Source: JANQRV01 sp964533785
GTDB taxonomy: Bacteria > Bacteroidota > Bacteroidia > Chitinophagales > Saprospiraceae
Reading direction: 5' to 3'
NCBI GenBank assembly: GCA_964533785.1
Contig: CAZHNG010000151.1
Span: 1 to 15,207, forward strand
DNA: 15,207 nt
Shown piece by piece: positions 7,577 to 15,201 of this stretch. Made by a program: the position numbers and the translations under genes. How positions within the stretch are numbered: the stretch's first letter is position 1; each line of letters opens with the position of its first letter. Under the pieces are notes generated by a model that was not told the DNA's origin, ran no database searches, and worked only from the letters and a program-made list of their open reading frames with translations.

Positions 7577-8274
7577 CCGCCTATTCAGAGTTTGAATTCA
7601 CCAATGGATTGTTATTTGATTATACGGACAACCAATGTCCGACAAAACTATATGCCTGGACAGACCGCTTCGATGCGCCGGAGATCCCTAACGAATCAAC
7701 CTTCTTCGGTTTTATTTTCGAAGGAGAAGCAAAGTTAAAAACAGTTGATAATCAATACAATTTGATTCCTCAACAGTATTTTAGCACTAATAGCACGTTT
7801 TCGATTAATGGGGGTCGCGGCATTCTTATTGAACGCATTGGTTACAAGGGTATGAATATGATCGGCGGACCCGTAGAATCCTGGGGGCGCCTGAAATACA
7901 TCGATGGCTGTACCGATTCCCTTTTAATCCCGCCAGTAAAACTAGGAGATCCTTGTTTCAATGCTTTGTTTTTTCCGCCTAATACGGATCAAACCGCACA
8001 TACCCATCCCTCCATGCGGGTAGGTATGGTCATCCGTGGCGCAGGTACTTGCGTAACGCCTGAAAAGGAGTATGACCTGGTTCCCGGTAAGATATTCATC
8101 ATCCACGAAGAAGGAATGCACAAATTTAAAACCAACGGGCATTCCCAACTGGTTGTCGTTGCTTATCACCCTGATTCAGATTTCGGTCCGGTCGACGAAG
8201 ACCATCCAATGATCAACCGGACCCTTGTGGACGGGATCTCGGCGGCTAAAATTGATGAAATTCGAACGCGATAA
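7573..8274 (+). CDS. Two-domain cupin protein
   Basis: A 233-residue cupin-fold protein. Seen: a C-terminal cupin (about 120-200) with HTHPSMRVGMVIRGAG (143-158), supplying His143 and His145, and PGKIFIIHEEGMHKF (171-185), supplying His178 and/or His183 as likely metal ligands; and an N-terminal region (41-90, FFGFIFEGEAKLKT...INGG) that has the strand-turn pattern of a second cupin but no histidines, so it is probably a non-catalytic half. The usual motif-1 Glu is replaced by Arg149 or is absent. Function could be an oxygenase, isomerase or binding protein. It overlaps the PP-loop ATPase gene by 4 bases, so the two products almost certainly act together. It converges with the DUF418 gene 128 bases downstream. 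Confidence 0.85.
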   Translation: MTAYSEFEFTNGLLFDYTDNQCPTKLYAWTDRFDAPEIPNESTFFGFIFEGEAKLKTVDNQYNLIPQQYFSTNSTFSINGGRGILIERIGYKGMNMIGGPVESWGRLKYIDGCTDSLLIPPVKLGDPCFNALFFPPNTDQTAHTHPSMRVGMVIRGAGTCVTPEKEYDLVPGKIFIIHEEGMHKFKTNGHSQLVVVAYHPDSDFGPVDEDHPMINRTLVDGISAAKIDEIRTR

Positions 8275-8402
8275 ACGGATGACTAAATTGTTAGCCAAAA
8301 ACTTTTATTGTAATTAGTGCCGTTAAATCAACCCCACCAAATAGGGTCTGTCCGATTAAAAATTGCTGGTAAAACGTTCATTTTCCCGGAAAAAAAGGTT
8401 CT

Positions 8403-9626
8403 CTACTTTCGTACCAATGGCTGCCACTTCCCATAGGTAGCCGATCGCCACCACCATTCTAGGGGGCCGTACTTGAATTGCTTTAACCACCAGGAACTGA
8501 AAATGATCTGTACAACCAAAACAACAATAGCAATTAGTATCGTGTAAATATTTCGAAGTTCGCCCAAGTAACCTATTCCCCAGCCAAAGAAAATGAAAGT
8601 CCCGATGACCGATTGAGCGAAATAATTGGTCAAAGCGGTTCTACCGTACGCGGTCAGCCGGTTAAAAAACCGTTGTGGACCAGGTTTAAGATAAAGCAAT
8701 AAAAACCCACAAAGGATCATTCCTGTTAAACAAATATTGACCAAATCACCACCTGTCAATCCAAACATGGCCCACCAATTATTGAAGCCGTTGCTCAAAT
8801 CTCCTGCCATTGAAAACATCAGCCCCGTAAAAATGCCCGAAACAAAAAATCCTCCCAAAAATATTAATAAGGCATTGCGAATTTTAACCTTATTTTCTTC
8901 CAAATTATGGAATAAACGCACCTTTCCCATCCACAACCCCACCAAAAAGAAGCCTAAAGTCAAATAGCCGCGATTGAAAACGCCAAACTGAAATTCCATC
9001 TTGGTCTGATGCCCATAAAAGCCGTTCCATTGAAAAACTTCCCAGATCGAGCCATGCTTAAGCGTATGGTAATATGCTAAAGTGGTCTCGGATTCATTAT
9101 CCATTACCGACTCCACCAGGAATAAAGGGCTATCGCCATTAATCGCAAAGACGATATACCGGCCCAACCCCAAAAACAAAACCGTAGCAAAAACAAGCAA
9201 TCCTTTTTCCGGAATGTGATAAAAGAAAACTAGAATAAATCCCAGCAGGGCGTATATGGTTAAAATGTCTCCACGATAAAACAGGCTATGCAAATAACCA
9301 ATTACCAGTAGTAGCAGGATCCTCCAAAGGAATCGCCCCCTGAAATCCACACCTTTTTGTGCGGCACGGTCCATCTGTATATAAAAACTGAGACCAAAAA
9401 GCATTGAGAATAATGCAAAAAACTTGCCTTGTAATAAAAGACCTAAAAAACCACTAACAATCTGGTCTGGTATACCTTGATACATTGCCTTTGTCAATGC
9501 TTCTGGTTGGGGCCCCGCAAAAAACTGCTCCACCATGTGAACGATAACAATTCCTGCAAGGGCAAAACCTCTGAAAGCATCTATCACATCAATCCGGTTT
9601 TGGGTAGGTGCTAGTTGAGTAGCCAT
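8403..9626 (-). CDS. DUF418 / YeiB-family integral membrane protein
   Basis: A 407-residue polytopic membrane protein of the DUF418 family (E. coli YeiB), related to the acyltransferase-like heparan-alpha-glucosaminide N-acetyltransferase catalytic domain group. Seen: the family opening RIDVIDAFRGFALAGIVIVH (11-30); about nine to ten hydrophobic helices; a conserved GKFFALFSMLFGLSF block (67-81); and the C-terminal signature YGPLEWWWRSATYGKW (386-401). The size is typical. The family is often described as transport-related, but its activity is not established. An inner membrane location is safe. The gene is convergent with the cupin gene and has a 278-base gap upstream; no operon partner is visible. 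The start at 9626 puts a short hydrophilic leader before the first helix, as in homologues. Confidence 0.92.
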   Translation of the reverse strand: MATQLAPTQNRIDVIDAFRGFALAGIVIVHMVEQFFAGPQPEALTKAMYQGIPDQIVSGFLGLLLQGKFFALFSMLFGLSFYIQMDRAAQKGVDFRGRFLWRILLLLVIGYLHSLFYRGDILTIYALLGFILVFFYHIPEKGLLVFATVLFLGLGRYIVFAINGDSPLFLVESVMDNESETTLAYYHTLKHGSIWEVFQWNGFYGHQTKMEFQFGVFNRGYLTLGFFLVGLWMGKVRLFHNLEENKVKIRNALLIFLGGFFVSGIFTGLMFSMAGDLSNGFNNWWAMFGLTGGDLVNICLTGMILCGFLLLYLKPGPQRFFNRLTAYGRTALTNYFAQSVIGTFIFFGWGIGYLGELRNIYTILIAIVVLVVQIIFSSWWLKQFKYGPLEWWWRSATYGKWQPLVRK

Positions 9627-9879
9627 ATCGATGGTCTTTAGTCAAAATCGAAGAACGAAAGTTTATGAGTATGATTATTCATTTTATTGACAGAACGAGT
9701 TAGAACATAGACAAAGGCCGCAATTCAAAAGAGCCCCCTTAAAGGCTGGCTCAAATTCAGGGTTTAGTAGACGAGCGAATTTAAATTTTGCTTGCTTACT
9801 TGACTCATTAAACCAATGAAAATCCAACAATGAACTATACCATTATGATACTTTCCTGTTCCCTACGTCTAAAAGTTTG

Positions 9880-9939
9880 ATTGTCTACTTTTAAAGTTTA
9901 GTTATCAATCTTTTATCATTTTATTGTTTACTTTTAAAT
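9880..9939. repeat. Short direct repeat at the 3' end of the methyltransferase gene
   Basis: ATTGTCTACTTTTAAAG (9880-9896) and ATTGTTTACTTTTAAAT (9923-9939) agree at 15 of 17 positions and are 43 bases apart. The second copy encodes the last residues of the methyltransferase (LKVNN region); the first lies just past its stop. It may be a small tandem duplication or chance in AT-rich sequence. Confidence 0.3.
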
Positions 9940-10897
9940 CACTGAAAAAGTGCTGGCAAATTGCTTCCATATGGGAATGGTCAGTACCACAACACCCTCC
10001 CAAAACTTTTAGATTGGGGAGCATGTCCTTCAACTCGCCGTAGTTTAGCGCTAGGCAATCTACATCTCCAATATCCAAAGTTTCGGATTGATCCAATTCT
10101 TGATGACTTTTTTTGGAAGCATTGGCCCGAATTCCACCAATACGATTTATCCATCCTTGATCTTGATTTAACACGTGGGTAAATTGTGATGGATGCGCAC
10201 AATTGATCATATAATGGGTAACGTATCCACCTGAAATGCGATCGGTTGTAGTAATTGCCTCGGCTAACCTTTCCCCGCTGGGTAATCGGCCATTCGTTTC
10301 GACGGTATAAGAAAGCACGACAGGGATAGTTGCCTCTTTCGCAGCTTTTACAATACCTATTCCCTCCTCTATGTAATTGATTGTTAAGGCCGTTACTAAG
10401 TCTGCGCCAGCTTGGCCAAATACTCTGATTTGCGGTCGGTGATAGTCCTTAGCTTCGATTGCTGTCATAGACTGATTGATGTTGTAACCATCTCCTCGGG
10501 GGCCAATACACCCGCTGATGATCACCTGGGCAGACCAATTAATTAATGCCCTTAATGCATGCATCATTTCAACTGCTTTTCGGTTGATCTGGTCTATTTC
10601 CTGAGGGCTATACCCTAACTTATACCCCCAATCATAGCTCGCCCGCCAGGTTGGGGTTTCCTGAATGAAATTCAATCCATATTGCTTTGCTATTTTTAAG
10701 TAGGGATGATAGTAATCTGATAATGCGCTCCTCCCCTTTCCGTGCGTTAATAAACCAAAGGCTGCAAAGTGAGGAAGGTTGATTTTTTGATTAAAGATCA
10801 AACTTGTTTCTAACCCTCCATCGGTTAAATAGTAACCTTTAGAAAAAGGTGTACCATTTAATTGAATACTATTTTGTTGCTTCATACTATTATCCAT
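9905..10897 (-). CDS. Homocysteine S-methyltransferase family protein
   Basis: A 330-residue Zn-dependent methyltransferase of the MmuM / homocysteine S-methyltransferase family, which moves a methyl group from a donor such as S-methylmethionine to homocysteine. Seen: LTDGGLETSLI (24-34) at the start of the barrel; ETPTWRAS (80-87); SGCIGPRGDGY (128-138); and the three zinc cysteines Cys233 (INCAHPSQF), Cys302 and Cys303 (GGCCGTDHSHM). The reading frame stays open further upstream to an ATG at 11068, but those 57 extra codons overlap the desaturase remnant in another frame and resemble no methyltransferase. I therefore chose the ATG at 10897, with 10885 as an alternative. The start overlaps the remnant's stop by 8 bases, suggesting former translational coupling. 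The methyl donor cannot be read from sequence; homologues with this architecture are often annotated only at family level. Confidence 0.88.
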   Translation of the reverse strand: MDNSMKQQNSIQLNGTPFSKGYYLTDGGLETSLIFNQKINLPHFAAFGLLTHGKGRSALSDYYHPYLKIAKQYGLNFIQETPTWRASYDWGYKLGYSPQEIDQINRKAVEMMHALRALINWSAQVIISGCIGPRGDGYNINQSMTAIEAKDYHRPQIRVFGQAGADLVTALTINYIEEGIGIVKAAKEATIPVVLSYTVETNGRLPSGERLAEAITTTDRISGGYVTHYMINCAHPSQFTHVLNQDQGWINRIGGIRANASKKSHQELDQSETLDIGDVDCLALNYGELKDMLPNLKVLGGCCGTDHSHMEAICQHFFSDLKVNNKMIKD

Positions 10898-11315
10898 TTG
10901 AATTAGTTTGAGAAATATCCTTGAAGAGAAGCATACTTCTAATCTTGTCAGAAGCGCCATTGTAAAAGCCGGTCTCATGTTCGTAATTGGCCGGATTATA
11001 AAAAGTACCAAAAAGGATGTCATAAATGGGTAAATCGGAATAATTATGGCGATGAACGCCCTGAGCATGGTGAATGGTATGACTTTCCGGGCGTTGGATC
11101 AGATAACCCAACCATTGTGGTGTTTTGATGTTGGCAAAATAAATATCAGTTTGTGAAGAAGTATTTTCCATAAAGCAATTGAGGTTGTTCCTGAAGCAAC
11201 ATGCGTTGAAAAGGCCTATCTCATGGTTGCTTTTCCTGTTTTCCTTTTGCCGCCAATAACAGTACAAAATTAGGAGAAATAAAAATCCCCCAAAAGTGAT
11301 TTCGGGAAAGATCGA
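10890..11315 (-). pseudogene. Fatty acid hydroxylase / sterol desaturase family, 5'-truncated remnant
   Basis: An open frame encodes the C-terminal part of a di-iron fatty acid hydroxylase/sterol desaturase. Seen: NIKTPQWLGYLIQRPESH with the HxxHH box in SHTIHHAQGVHRH, then NYSDLPIYDILFGTFYNP, then GFYNGASDKIRSMLLFKDIS up to a natural end. Family members are about 250-300 residues; the early histidine boxes and membrane helices are missing. The frame starts after a stop at 11316-11318 and has only a TTG (11267) or the internal ATG at about 11166 as starts. Just upstream, a different frame reads RSVGIALRIFP (around 11324-11353), faintly like the segment that precedes in homologues, which suggests frameshifting as well as truncation. 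The residue run between about 11170 and 11240 does not look like the family. It is almost surely non-functional. Its stop overlaps the methyltransferase start. Confidence 0.8.
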
Positions 11316-11364
11316 CTAACTGGAAAGATTCTGAGAGCAATACCTACTGAACGATCTATGTAGT

Positions 11365-11622
11365 TCAATTTTTCACCCACTTCAATACTGACTTTAAATT
11401 ACCTTGCTGAATTTGAATAAAGTAAAGCCCGACCGGTAGCTTGGAAACATCAATAATCCTATTCCTGTAATTTGACAATGTTAATAATGTCTGTCCGCTT
11501 GGTGCAATAAGAAAAACATCAGAAGGTGCTTGGATCCCGCTTATTGTGATTTGGTTCGTACCCGGATTGGGAAAAACCTTAACGTCTGTTTCTGTATATA
11601 AAGGCTCAGTGCTCACAACAGT
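11365..11622 (-). pseudogene. Severed T9SS C-terminal sorting domain of the upstream esterase
   Basis: About 85 codons in the same frame as the esterase, separated from it by one TAA. Seen: the type A sorting-domain pattern VKVFPNPGTNQITISG, then VFLIAPSGQTLLTLS, IDVSKLPVGLYFIQIQQG and the basic end LKWVKN. This domain normally directs proteins through the type IX secretion system to the cell surface or medium, and it has no function as a separate cytosolic peptide. The only possible starts are GTG at 11616 or none; there is no signal peptide. It is best read as the tail of a single original gene (11365-12546). Confidence 0.85.
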
Positions 11623-12546
11623 TTAACAATCCAATTGATGCTGGCGGAAGAAGTTCCATATTTCAACACTGGCGTGGATGTCCTCATTGGTTTGTCCGGC
11701 AATGATTTCATAGATCTTATTTTCTACCCCCGGCCAGGTATGACCACCATTTTCAATTTTATACAAGACGACATCTGCATCACATTCACAGTCTGTGATC
11801 TCAAAACGGCTAACAGTAGAATTTTCGGTTGGGTCAAGATCGGGAAATGAAAAGGGGGCCAGGGCTATAGAACAATTATTATGATCCACCCAGAATCGAA
11901 TAAGGCTGTCCGTAGCAATAATTAGTCCGGGAGAAGCAAGAATGGTACCGCCATTATATGGAACAAAAGGGTCTGCATCACCGTGCATAATCAACATTGG
12001 AACGGGTTTACCAGGCATGCAAGAAGCTCTAAGATTAACATCCATTGTCGAACCACCACTGGCAACAGCTGCAAGCCGGTCGCTCAATTCGCAGGCTAAG
12101 CGCTGGCACATAAACCCGCCATTGGAAAATCCTGTGGCATAAATACTTTGTTCGTCAATGGCGTATGATTCCTGTAAAGTATCAATCAGAGCACTAATGA
12201 ATCCTACATCATCAATTCCCATTTCATCCGCTGGCGTGCCTCTGCCATCTGCCCATGAATAACCGCTGTTTCTCATTGCTCCTCCTTGGGGGAAGACCGC
12301 AATAAACCCAGCCGTATCTGCGACCAAATCCATTTCCGTAAATCCTATGGTATTCAATGCGGTGCCCCCACCGCCGTGCAACACCATTACTAACGGTAGT
12401 TCTTCTGTCCCGTTATAGCCTGGCGGCAGGTGTAATATGAAATCACGGGTTATGCCCTGATAAATAATACTGTCGGTGATATTAATTTGTGCCTCAACCA
12501 CAACCAATACGAGCATAAAAACCAATAGAAATGTTCCCTTTTTCAT
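11623..12546 (-). CDS. Secreted LpqC / PHB-depolymerase-like esterase, prematurely stopped before its T9SS tail
   Basis: A 307-residue alpha/beta-hydrolase of the esterase PHB-depolymerase / LpqC type, which cleaves polyester or feruloyl/acetyl ester bonds. Seen: signal peptide 1-19 (MKKGTFLLVFMLVLVVVEA, then Q); the oxyanion segment LHGGGG (56-61); nucleophile motif GFSNGG with Ser141; HGDADPFVPY (188-197) with the likely catalytic Asp192; and GGHTWPG (267-273) with His269. The catalytic domain is complete to the natural end VEIWNFFRQHQLDC. Directly after Cys307 comes TAA, and the same frame then continues into a T9SS sorting domain, so the mature enzyme would probably stay in the periplasm instead of being exported. 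A single base change or a sequencing error would explain it. Substrate unknown. Confidence 0.9.
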   Translation of the reverse strand: MKKGTFLLVFMLVLVVVEAQINITDSIIYQGITRDFILHLPPGYNGTEELPLVMVLHGGGGTALNTIGFTEMDLVADTAGFIAVFPQGGAMRNSGYSWADGRGTPADEMGIDDVGFISALIDTLQESYAIDEQSIYATGFSNGGFMCQRLACELSDRLAAVASGGSTMDVNLRASCMPGKPVPMLIMHGDADPFVPYNGGTILASPGLIIATDSLIRFWVDHNNCSIALAPFSFPDLDPTENSTVSRFEITDCECDADVVLYKIENGGHTWPGVENKIYEIIAGQTNEDIHASVEIWNFFRQHQLDC

Positions 12547-12571
12547 TATGCAGTTTTTTTGTTTGACTTAA

Positions 12572-12805
12572 AATCCCCTTCAACGTTTAAACCCCAAAAG
12601 ATCTTTTCAAATCAGCGCTTGTCGAAAAACTTTTCCCAAATCTCCCAATGCCTGGGATAGCCTCGCCGAAGGATACTGGAAAGCCGGCCAAACGGAAAAA
12701 GCGATTGAACTTTACCAAAAAGTGATTAAAATGGATCCCAGTGGCCCAACCGGTGAAAATGCCCGGTCCATGCTGAAAAAAATTGAAAATACTGAAAAAA
12801 GATAG
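12572..12805 (+). pseudogene. Orphan C-terminal TPR fragment
   Basis: A 77-codon open stretch with no usable start. Seen: FPKSPNAWDSLAEGYWKAG followed by QTEKAIELYQKVIKMDPSG and a charged end ENARSMLKKIENTEKR then TAG. This is the classic last tetratricopeptide repeat that closes many Bacteroidota serine hydrolases and beta-lactamase-like or alpha/beta-hydrolase proteins (the 'FPNSANAYDSLGEAY...AIENYKKSL' type). The homologous part begins at about 12630; codons before it look unrelated and start right after an in-frame TAA at 12569. The parent gene's body is absent, so this is the leftover end of a deleted or displaced gene. It is divergent from the esterase. Confidence 0.75.
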
Positions 12806-12814
12806 TTATGCCAT

Positions 12815-12858
12815 ACTTGAAGATGATTTGGGAAGTCCCAAACCACTTCTCGTCAAGT
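12815..12858. terminator. Long hairpin after the TPR fragment
   Basis: TTTGGGA-AG-TCCCAAA (12827-12842) is a perfect 7-bp stem with a 2-base loop. ACTTGA (12815-12820) and TCAAGT (12853-12858) extend it outward after an imperfect section. It starts 9 bases after the remnant's stop, which fits a relic terminator, but no T-run follows on the plus strand. Confidence 0.45.
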
Positions 12859-12878
12859 ATATTCGGAGTAAACAAATT

Positions 12879-12908
12879 AGACGAGTTCAAACCCCTCCGA
12901 CCTCGTCT
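12879..12908. repeat. Inverted repeat upstream of glgX with competing arm
   Basis: AGACGAG (12879-12885) pairs perfectly with CTCGTCT (12902-12908). GACGAG is also complementary to CTCGTC at 12849-12854 in the preceding hairpin, so two alternative structures are possible. No known riboswitch is recognised. Confidence 0.35.
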
Positions 12909-13092
12909 TAACCTTTTAAAGAAATTATAGTCATTCTAATCAGGATATTTACTAACTTTCCAATCAGAACCGACCAGTAGTTGTGAAGGGATCTTCAGGA
13001 TTGAATAAAATTGCAAAAGCCTGTACAGGACCATACGAGTGCCTTGGGATTTCATTTTATTCAATAAAAAGTGATCTACAAGCCTGCTATAC

Positions 13093-15165
13093 ATGAAAAA
13101 TAAGCTAACCATTGGTAGAGGCCAAAGTTTTGCCTTGGGAGCCACGGTTCGTCCGGATGGCGTGAATTTTTCTCTTTTTTCCAAGAATGCTACTAAGGTA
13201 GAGTTGTTGCTTTTTGATGCTGAGGATCACTCCTCCCCTTCCTACACCATAGAATTAGATCCAATTGAAAACCGAACCTATCATTATTGGCATGTATTTG
13301 TTTACGGTATTGGGCACGGACAACTCTACGGTTACCGGATACATGGCCCGTATGACCTGGATAAGGGATTTCGCTTTGACAGCTCTAAGGTACTGTTGGA
13401 TCCCTACGCCAAAGCTATTGTGAGTGATACATATGAGCGAGAGGCAGCCATTGGTCCCGGTGATAATTGTGCCAAAGCAATGAAAAGTGTTGTTGTAGAT
13501 ACTTCTTTGTACGATTGGGAAGGAGATGATCCGCTCAATCACAGGTTTGCGAATTCCATTATTTACGAAGTACACGTTGGCGGCTTTACCAAGCATCCCA
13601 ATTCCGGTCTTAGTGATGAGCTGCGGGGTACCTACCGGGGACTGATCGAAAAGATACCCTATCTCAAATCGTTGAATATCACATCGGTTGAGTTAATGCC
13701 TGTTCAGCAGTTCGATCCTATGGATTTACCCAATAAGGAGCTGACCAACTATTGGGGATACAGCCCTATTGGCTTTTTTGCACCACACAATGGTTATTCC
13801 GCTAACAATGACCCCATCGGTGTTTTGGATGAATTCCGGGATATGGTGAAAGCCCTTCACCGTGCTGGTATCGCCGTCGTTCTTGATGTCGTGTTTAATC
13901 ATACGGCAGAAAGCGATGAATTCGGTCCCACCCTTTGTTTCAAGGGTATAGAAAATGTAGCCTATTACATTCTGGAAAAGGATATGCACCGGTATAAAAA
14001 CTACGCCGGTACCGGCAACTCGATCCGGGCTAATCATTCGGTAGTACGACGTATGATCAGAGACTGTTTGCATTACTGGGTGTCGGAATTCCACGTAGAT
14101 GGCTTTCGCTTTGATCTGGCGACGGTACTATCGCGGGATGAATTCGGCAACCACATGAGCCACCCTCCTATCCTGTGGTCCATCGACTCAGAACCCGCTT
14201 TAGCTTCCTCCAAGATCATCGCAGAATCCTGGGATTTGCAGATGTATCAATTAGGTAACTTCATTGGCGATCGCTGGGCGGAGTGGAACGGTAAATTCAG
14301 GGATGATGTGCGTCGATTTGTTAAAGGCGAGTTGGGCATGGTCCATACCTTTGCTAATCGCATCACCGCCAGTATTGATGTTTTCAAAGGGATTTTTCGC
14401 GATCCTAACCGCAGCATTAACTTCATCACTTGTCACGACGGTTTTACGCTTAATGACCTGGTTACCTATAACAACAAATACAACCTCGCCAATGGCGAAA
14501 ATAACCGGGATGGCATCGAGGAAAATTTCAGCTGGAATTGCGGGGTGGAAGGCCCAACAGATAATCCCGCCATTGAAGCCTTGCGGCTTAAACAGATCAA
14601 GAACTTTTTTACCATATTACTCATCTCGCAGGGCACGCCGATGATCTTGATGGGGGATGAAGTACGCCGTACACAGCACGGCAATAATAACTCTTACTGC
14701 CAGGACAATGAAACCTCCTGGTTCGACTGGAGTCTGATCGAAAAGAACAGAGCTTTACTCGAGTTCGTCCGTAAACTCAATTGGTTCAATTTAAATACCG
14801 GCTTTTTCCAGGAAGAGATCTTCTGGCTGGCACCAGAACCGGTGAGCCTCACCAATATTACCTTTCACGGCATAAAAGAAAACCATCCTGACTGGCAATA
14901 CTTTTCTAATAGTCTTGCATACACGCTGCGAAATATTGAATTCGGACAAATTATCCACGTCATGATCAATGCCCATGACAAAGCCTTAACTTTTGAACTT
15001 CCTAAAGAGCCCAACCTCCACTGGCGGCGTATTATCGACACTTCCTTGATTGCCCCCAACGATATATTAATGTACAACGAAGCTCCTGACCACAAAAGCC
15101 CCTTCTACCGTGTGGAGGAACGGTCAATTGTTTTATTGATGGCTCCTTATAGTCTAGACTTTTGA
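13093..15165 (+). CDS. glgX: Glycogen debranching enzyme (GlgX/isoamylase type)
   Basis: A 690-residue GH13 enzyme that hydrolyses alpha-1,6 branches of glycogen or other alpha-glucans in the cytoplasm. Seen: N-terminal CBM48 domain (about 10-95, SFALGATVRPDGVNFSLFSKN); GH13 region I DVVFNH (265-270); region II DGFRFDLA (336-343) with the nucleophile Asp341; region III IIAESWD (375-381) with acid/base Glu378; region IV FITCHDGF (444-451) with Asp449; and WGYSPIGFFAPHNGY (221-235), typical of GlgX/TreX. A C-terminal beta-domain (about 590-690) is complete, and the length is normal for the family. The start at 13093 puts the CBM48 domain in its usual place. It stands alone; partners such as glgB or glgP are not in the window. 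The link to the distant sucrose-type glycosyltransferase is only thematic. Very secure as a debranching enzyme; GlgX against TreX cannot be separated by eye. Confidence 0.95.
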   Translation: MKNKLTIGRGQSFALGATVRPDGVNFSLFSKNATKVELLLFDAEDHSSPSYTIELDPIENRTYHYWHVFVYGIGHGQLYGYRIHGPYDLDKGFRFDSSKVLLDPYAKAIVSDTYEREAAIGPGDNCAKAMKSVVVDTSLYDWEGDDPLNHRFANSIIYEVHVGGFTKHPNSGLSDELRGTYRGLIEKIPYLKSLNITSVELMPVQQFDPMDLPNKELTNYWGYSPIGFFAPHNGYSANNDPIGVLDEFRDMVKALHRAGIAVVLDVVFNHTAESDEFGPTLCFKGIENVAYYILEKDMHRYKNYAGTGNSIRANHSVVRRMIRDCLHYWVSEFHVDGFRFDLATVLSRDEFGNHMSHPPILWSIDSEPALASSKIIAESWDLQMYQLGNFIGDRWAEWNGKFRDDVRRFVKGELGMVHTFANRITASIDVFKGIFRDPNRSINFITCHDGFTLNDLVTYNNKYNLANGENNRDGIEENFSWNCGVEGPTDNPAIEALRLKQIKNFFTILLISQGTPMILMGDEVRRTQHGNNNSYCQDNETSWFDWSLIEKNRALLEFVRKLNWFNLNTGFFQEEIFWLAPEPVSLTNITFHGIKENHPDWQYFSNSLAYTLRNIEFGQIIHVMINAHDKALTFELPKEPNLHWRRIIDTSLIAPNDILMYNEAPDHKSPFYRVEERSIVLLMAPYSLDF

Positions 15166-15201
15166 CGCTAGACGCTAGAAGTTAGACTAAAAATTCTAAC
15201 T
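15164..15201 (+). terminator. Heptamer repeats and hairpin after glgX
   Basis: Directly after (and touching) the glgX stop are heptamers GCTAGAC, GCTAGAA and GTTAGAC (15167-15187). The last one forms a 7-bp hairpin AGTTAGA (15180-15186) / TCTAACT (15195-15201). It may serve as a weak terminator; no long T-run is visible before the window ends. Confidence 0.45.

Larger units (their letters stand above)
12806..13092 (+). promoter_or_regulatory. Leader/upstream region of the debranching enzyme gene
   Basis: No gene is visible. With the TPR remnant it fills the 546-base space between the esterase and glgX genes. It contains two inverted repeats listed separately, and TAACTTTC (about 12951), a near match to the Bacteroidota -7 box TAnnTTTG but without a clear TTG upstream. 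The glgX start has no Shine-Dalgarno. Confidence 0.35.

Noticed and set aside
10898..11068. N-terminal extension of the methyltransferase ORF to an ATG at 11068 (387 codons)
   Set aside because: The extra 57 codons resemble no methyltransferase and are the out-of-frame shadow of the desaturase remnant, whose IHHAQGVHRH frame is clearly the real coding frame there.
11616..11622. Separate small secreted gene starting at GTG 11616
   Set aside because: No signal peptide; the frame is continuous with the esterase apart from one TAA, so it is the esterase's tail.
12936..13184. 82-codon minus-strand ORF overlapping the start of glgX
   Set aside because: It overlaps the well-supported glgX N-terminus antisense and has no recognisable features.
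197..15165. One alpha-glucan/sucrose operon joining the glycosyltransferase and glgX
   Set aside because: They are 11 kb apart on opposite strands with unrelated genes between them.
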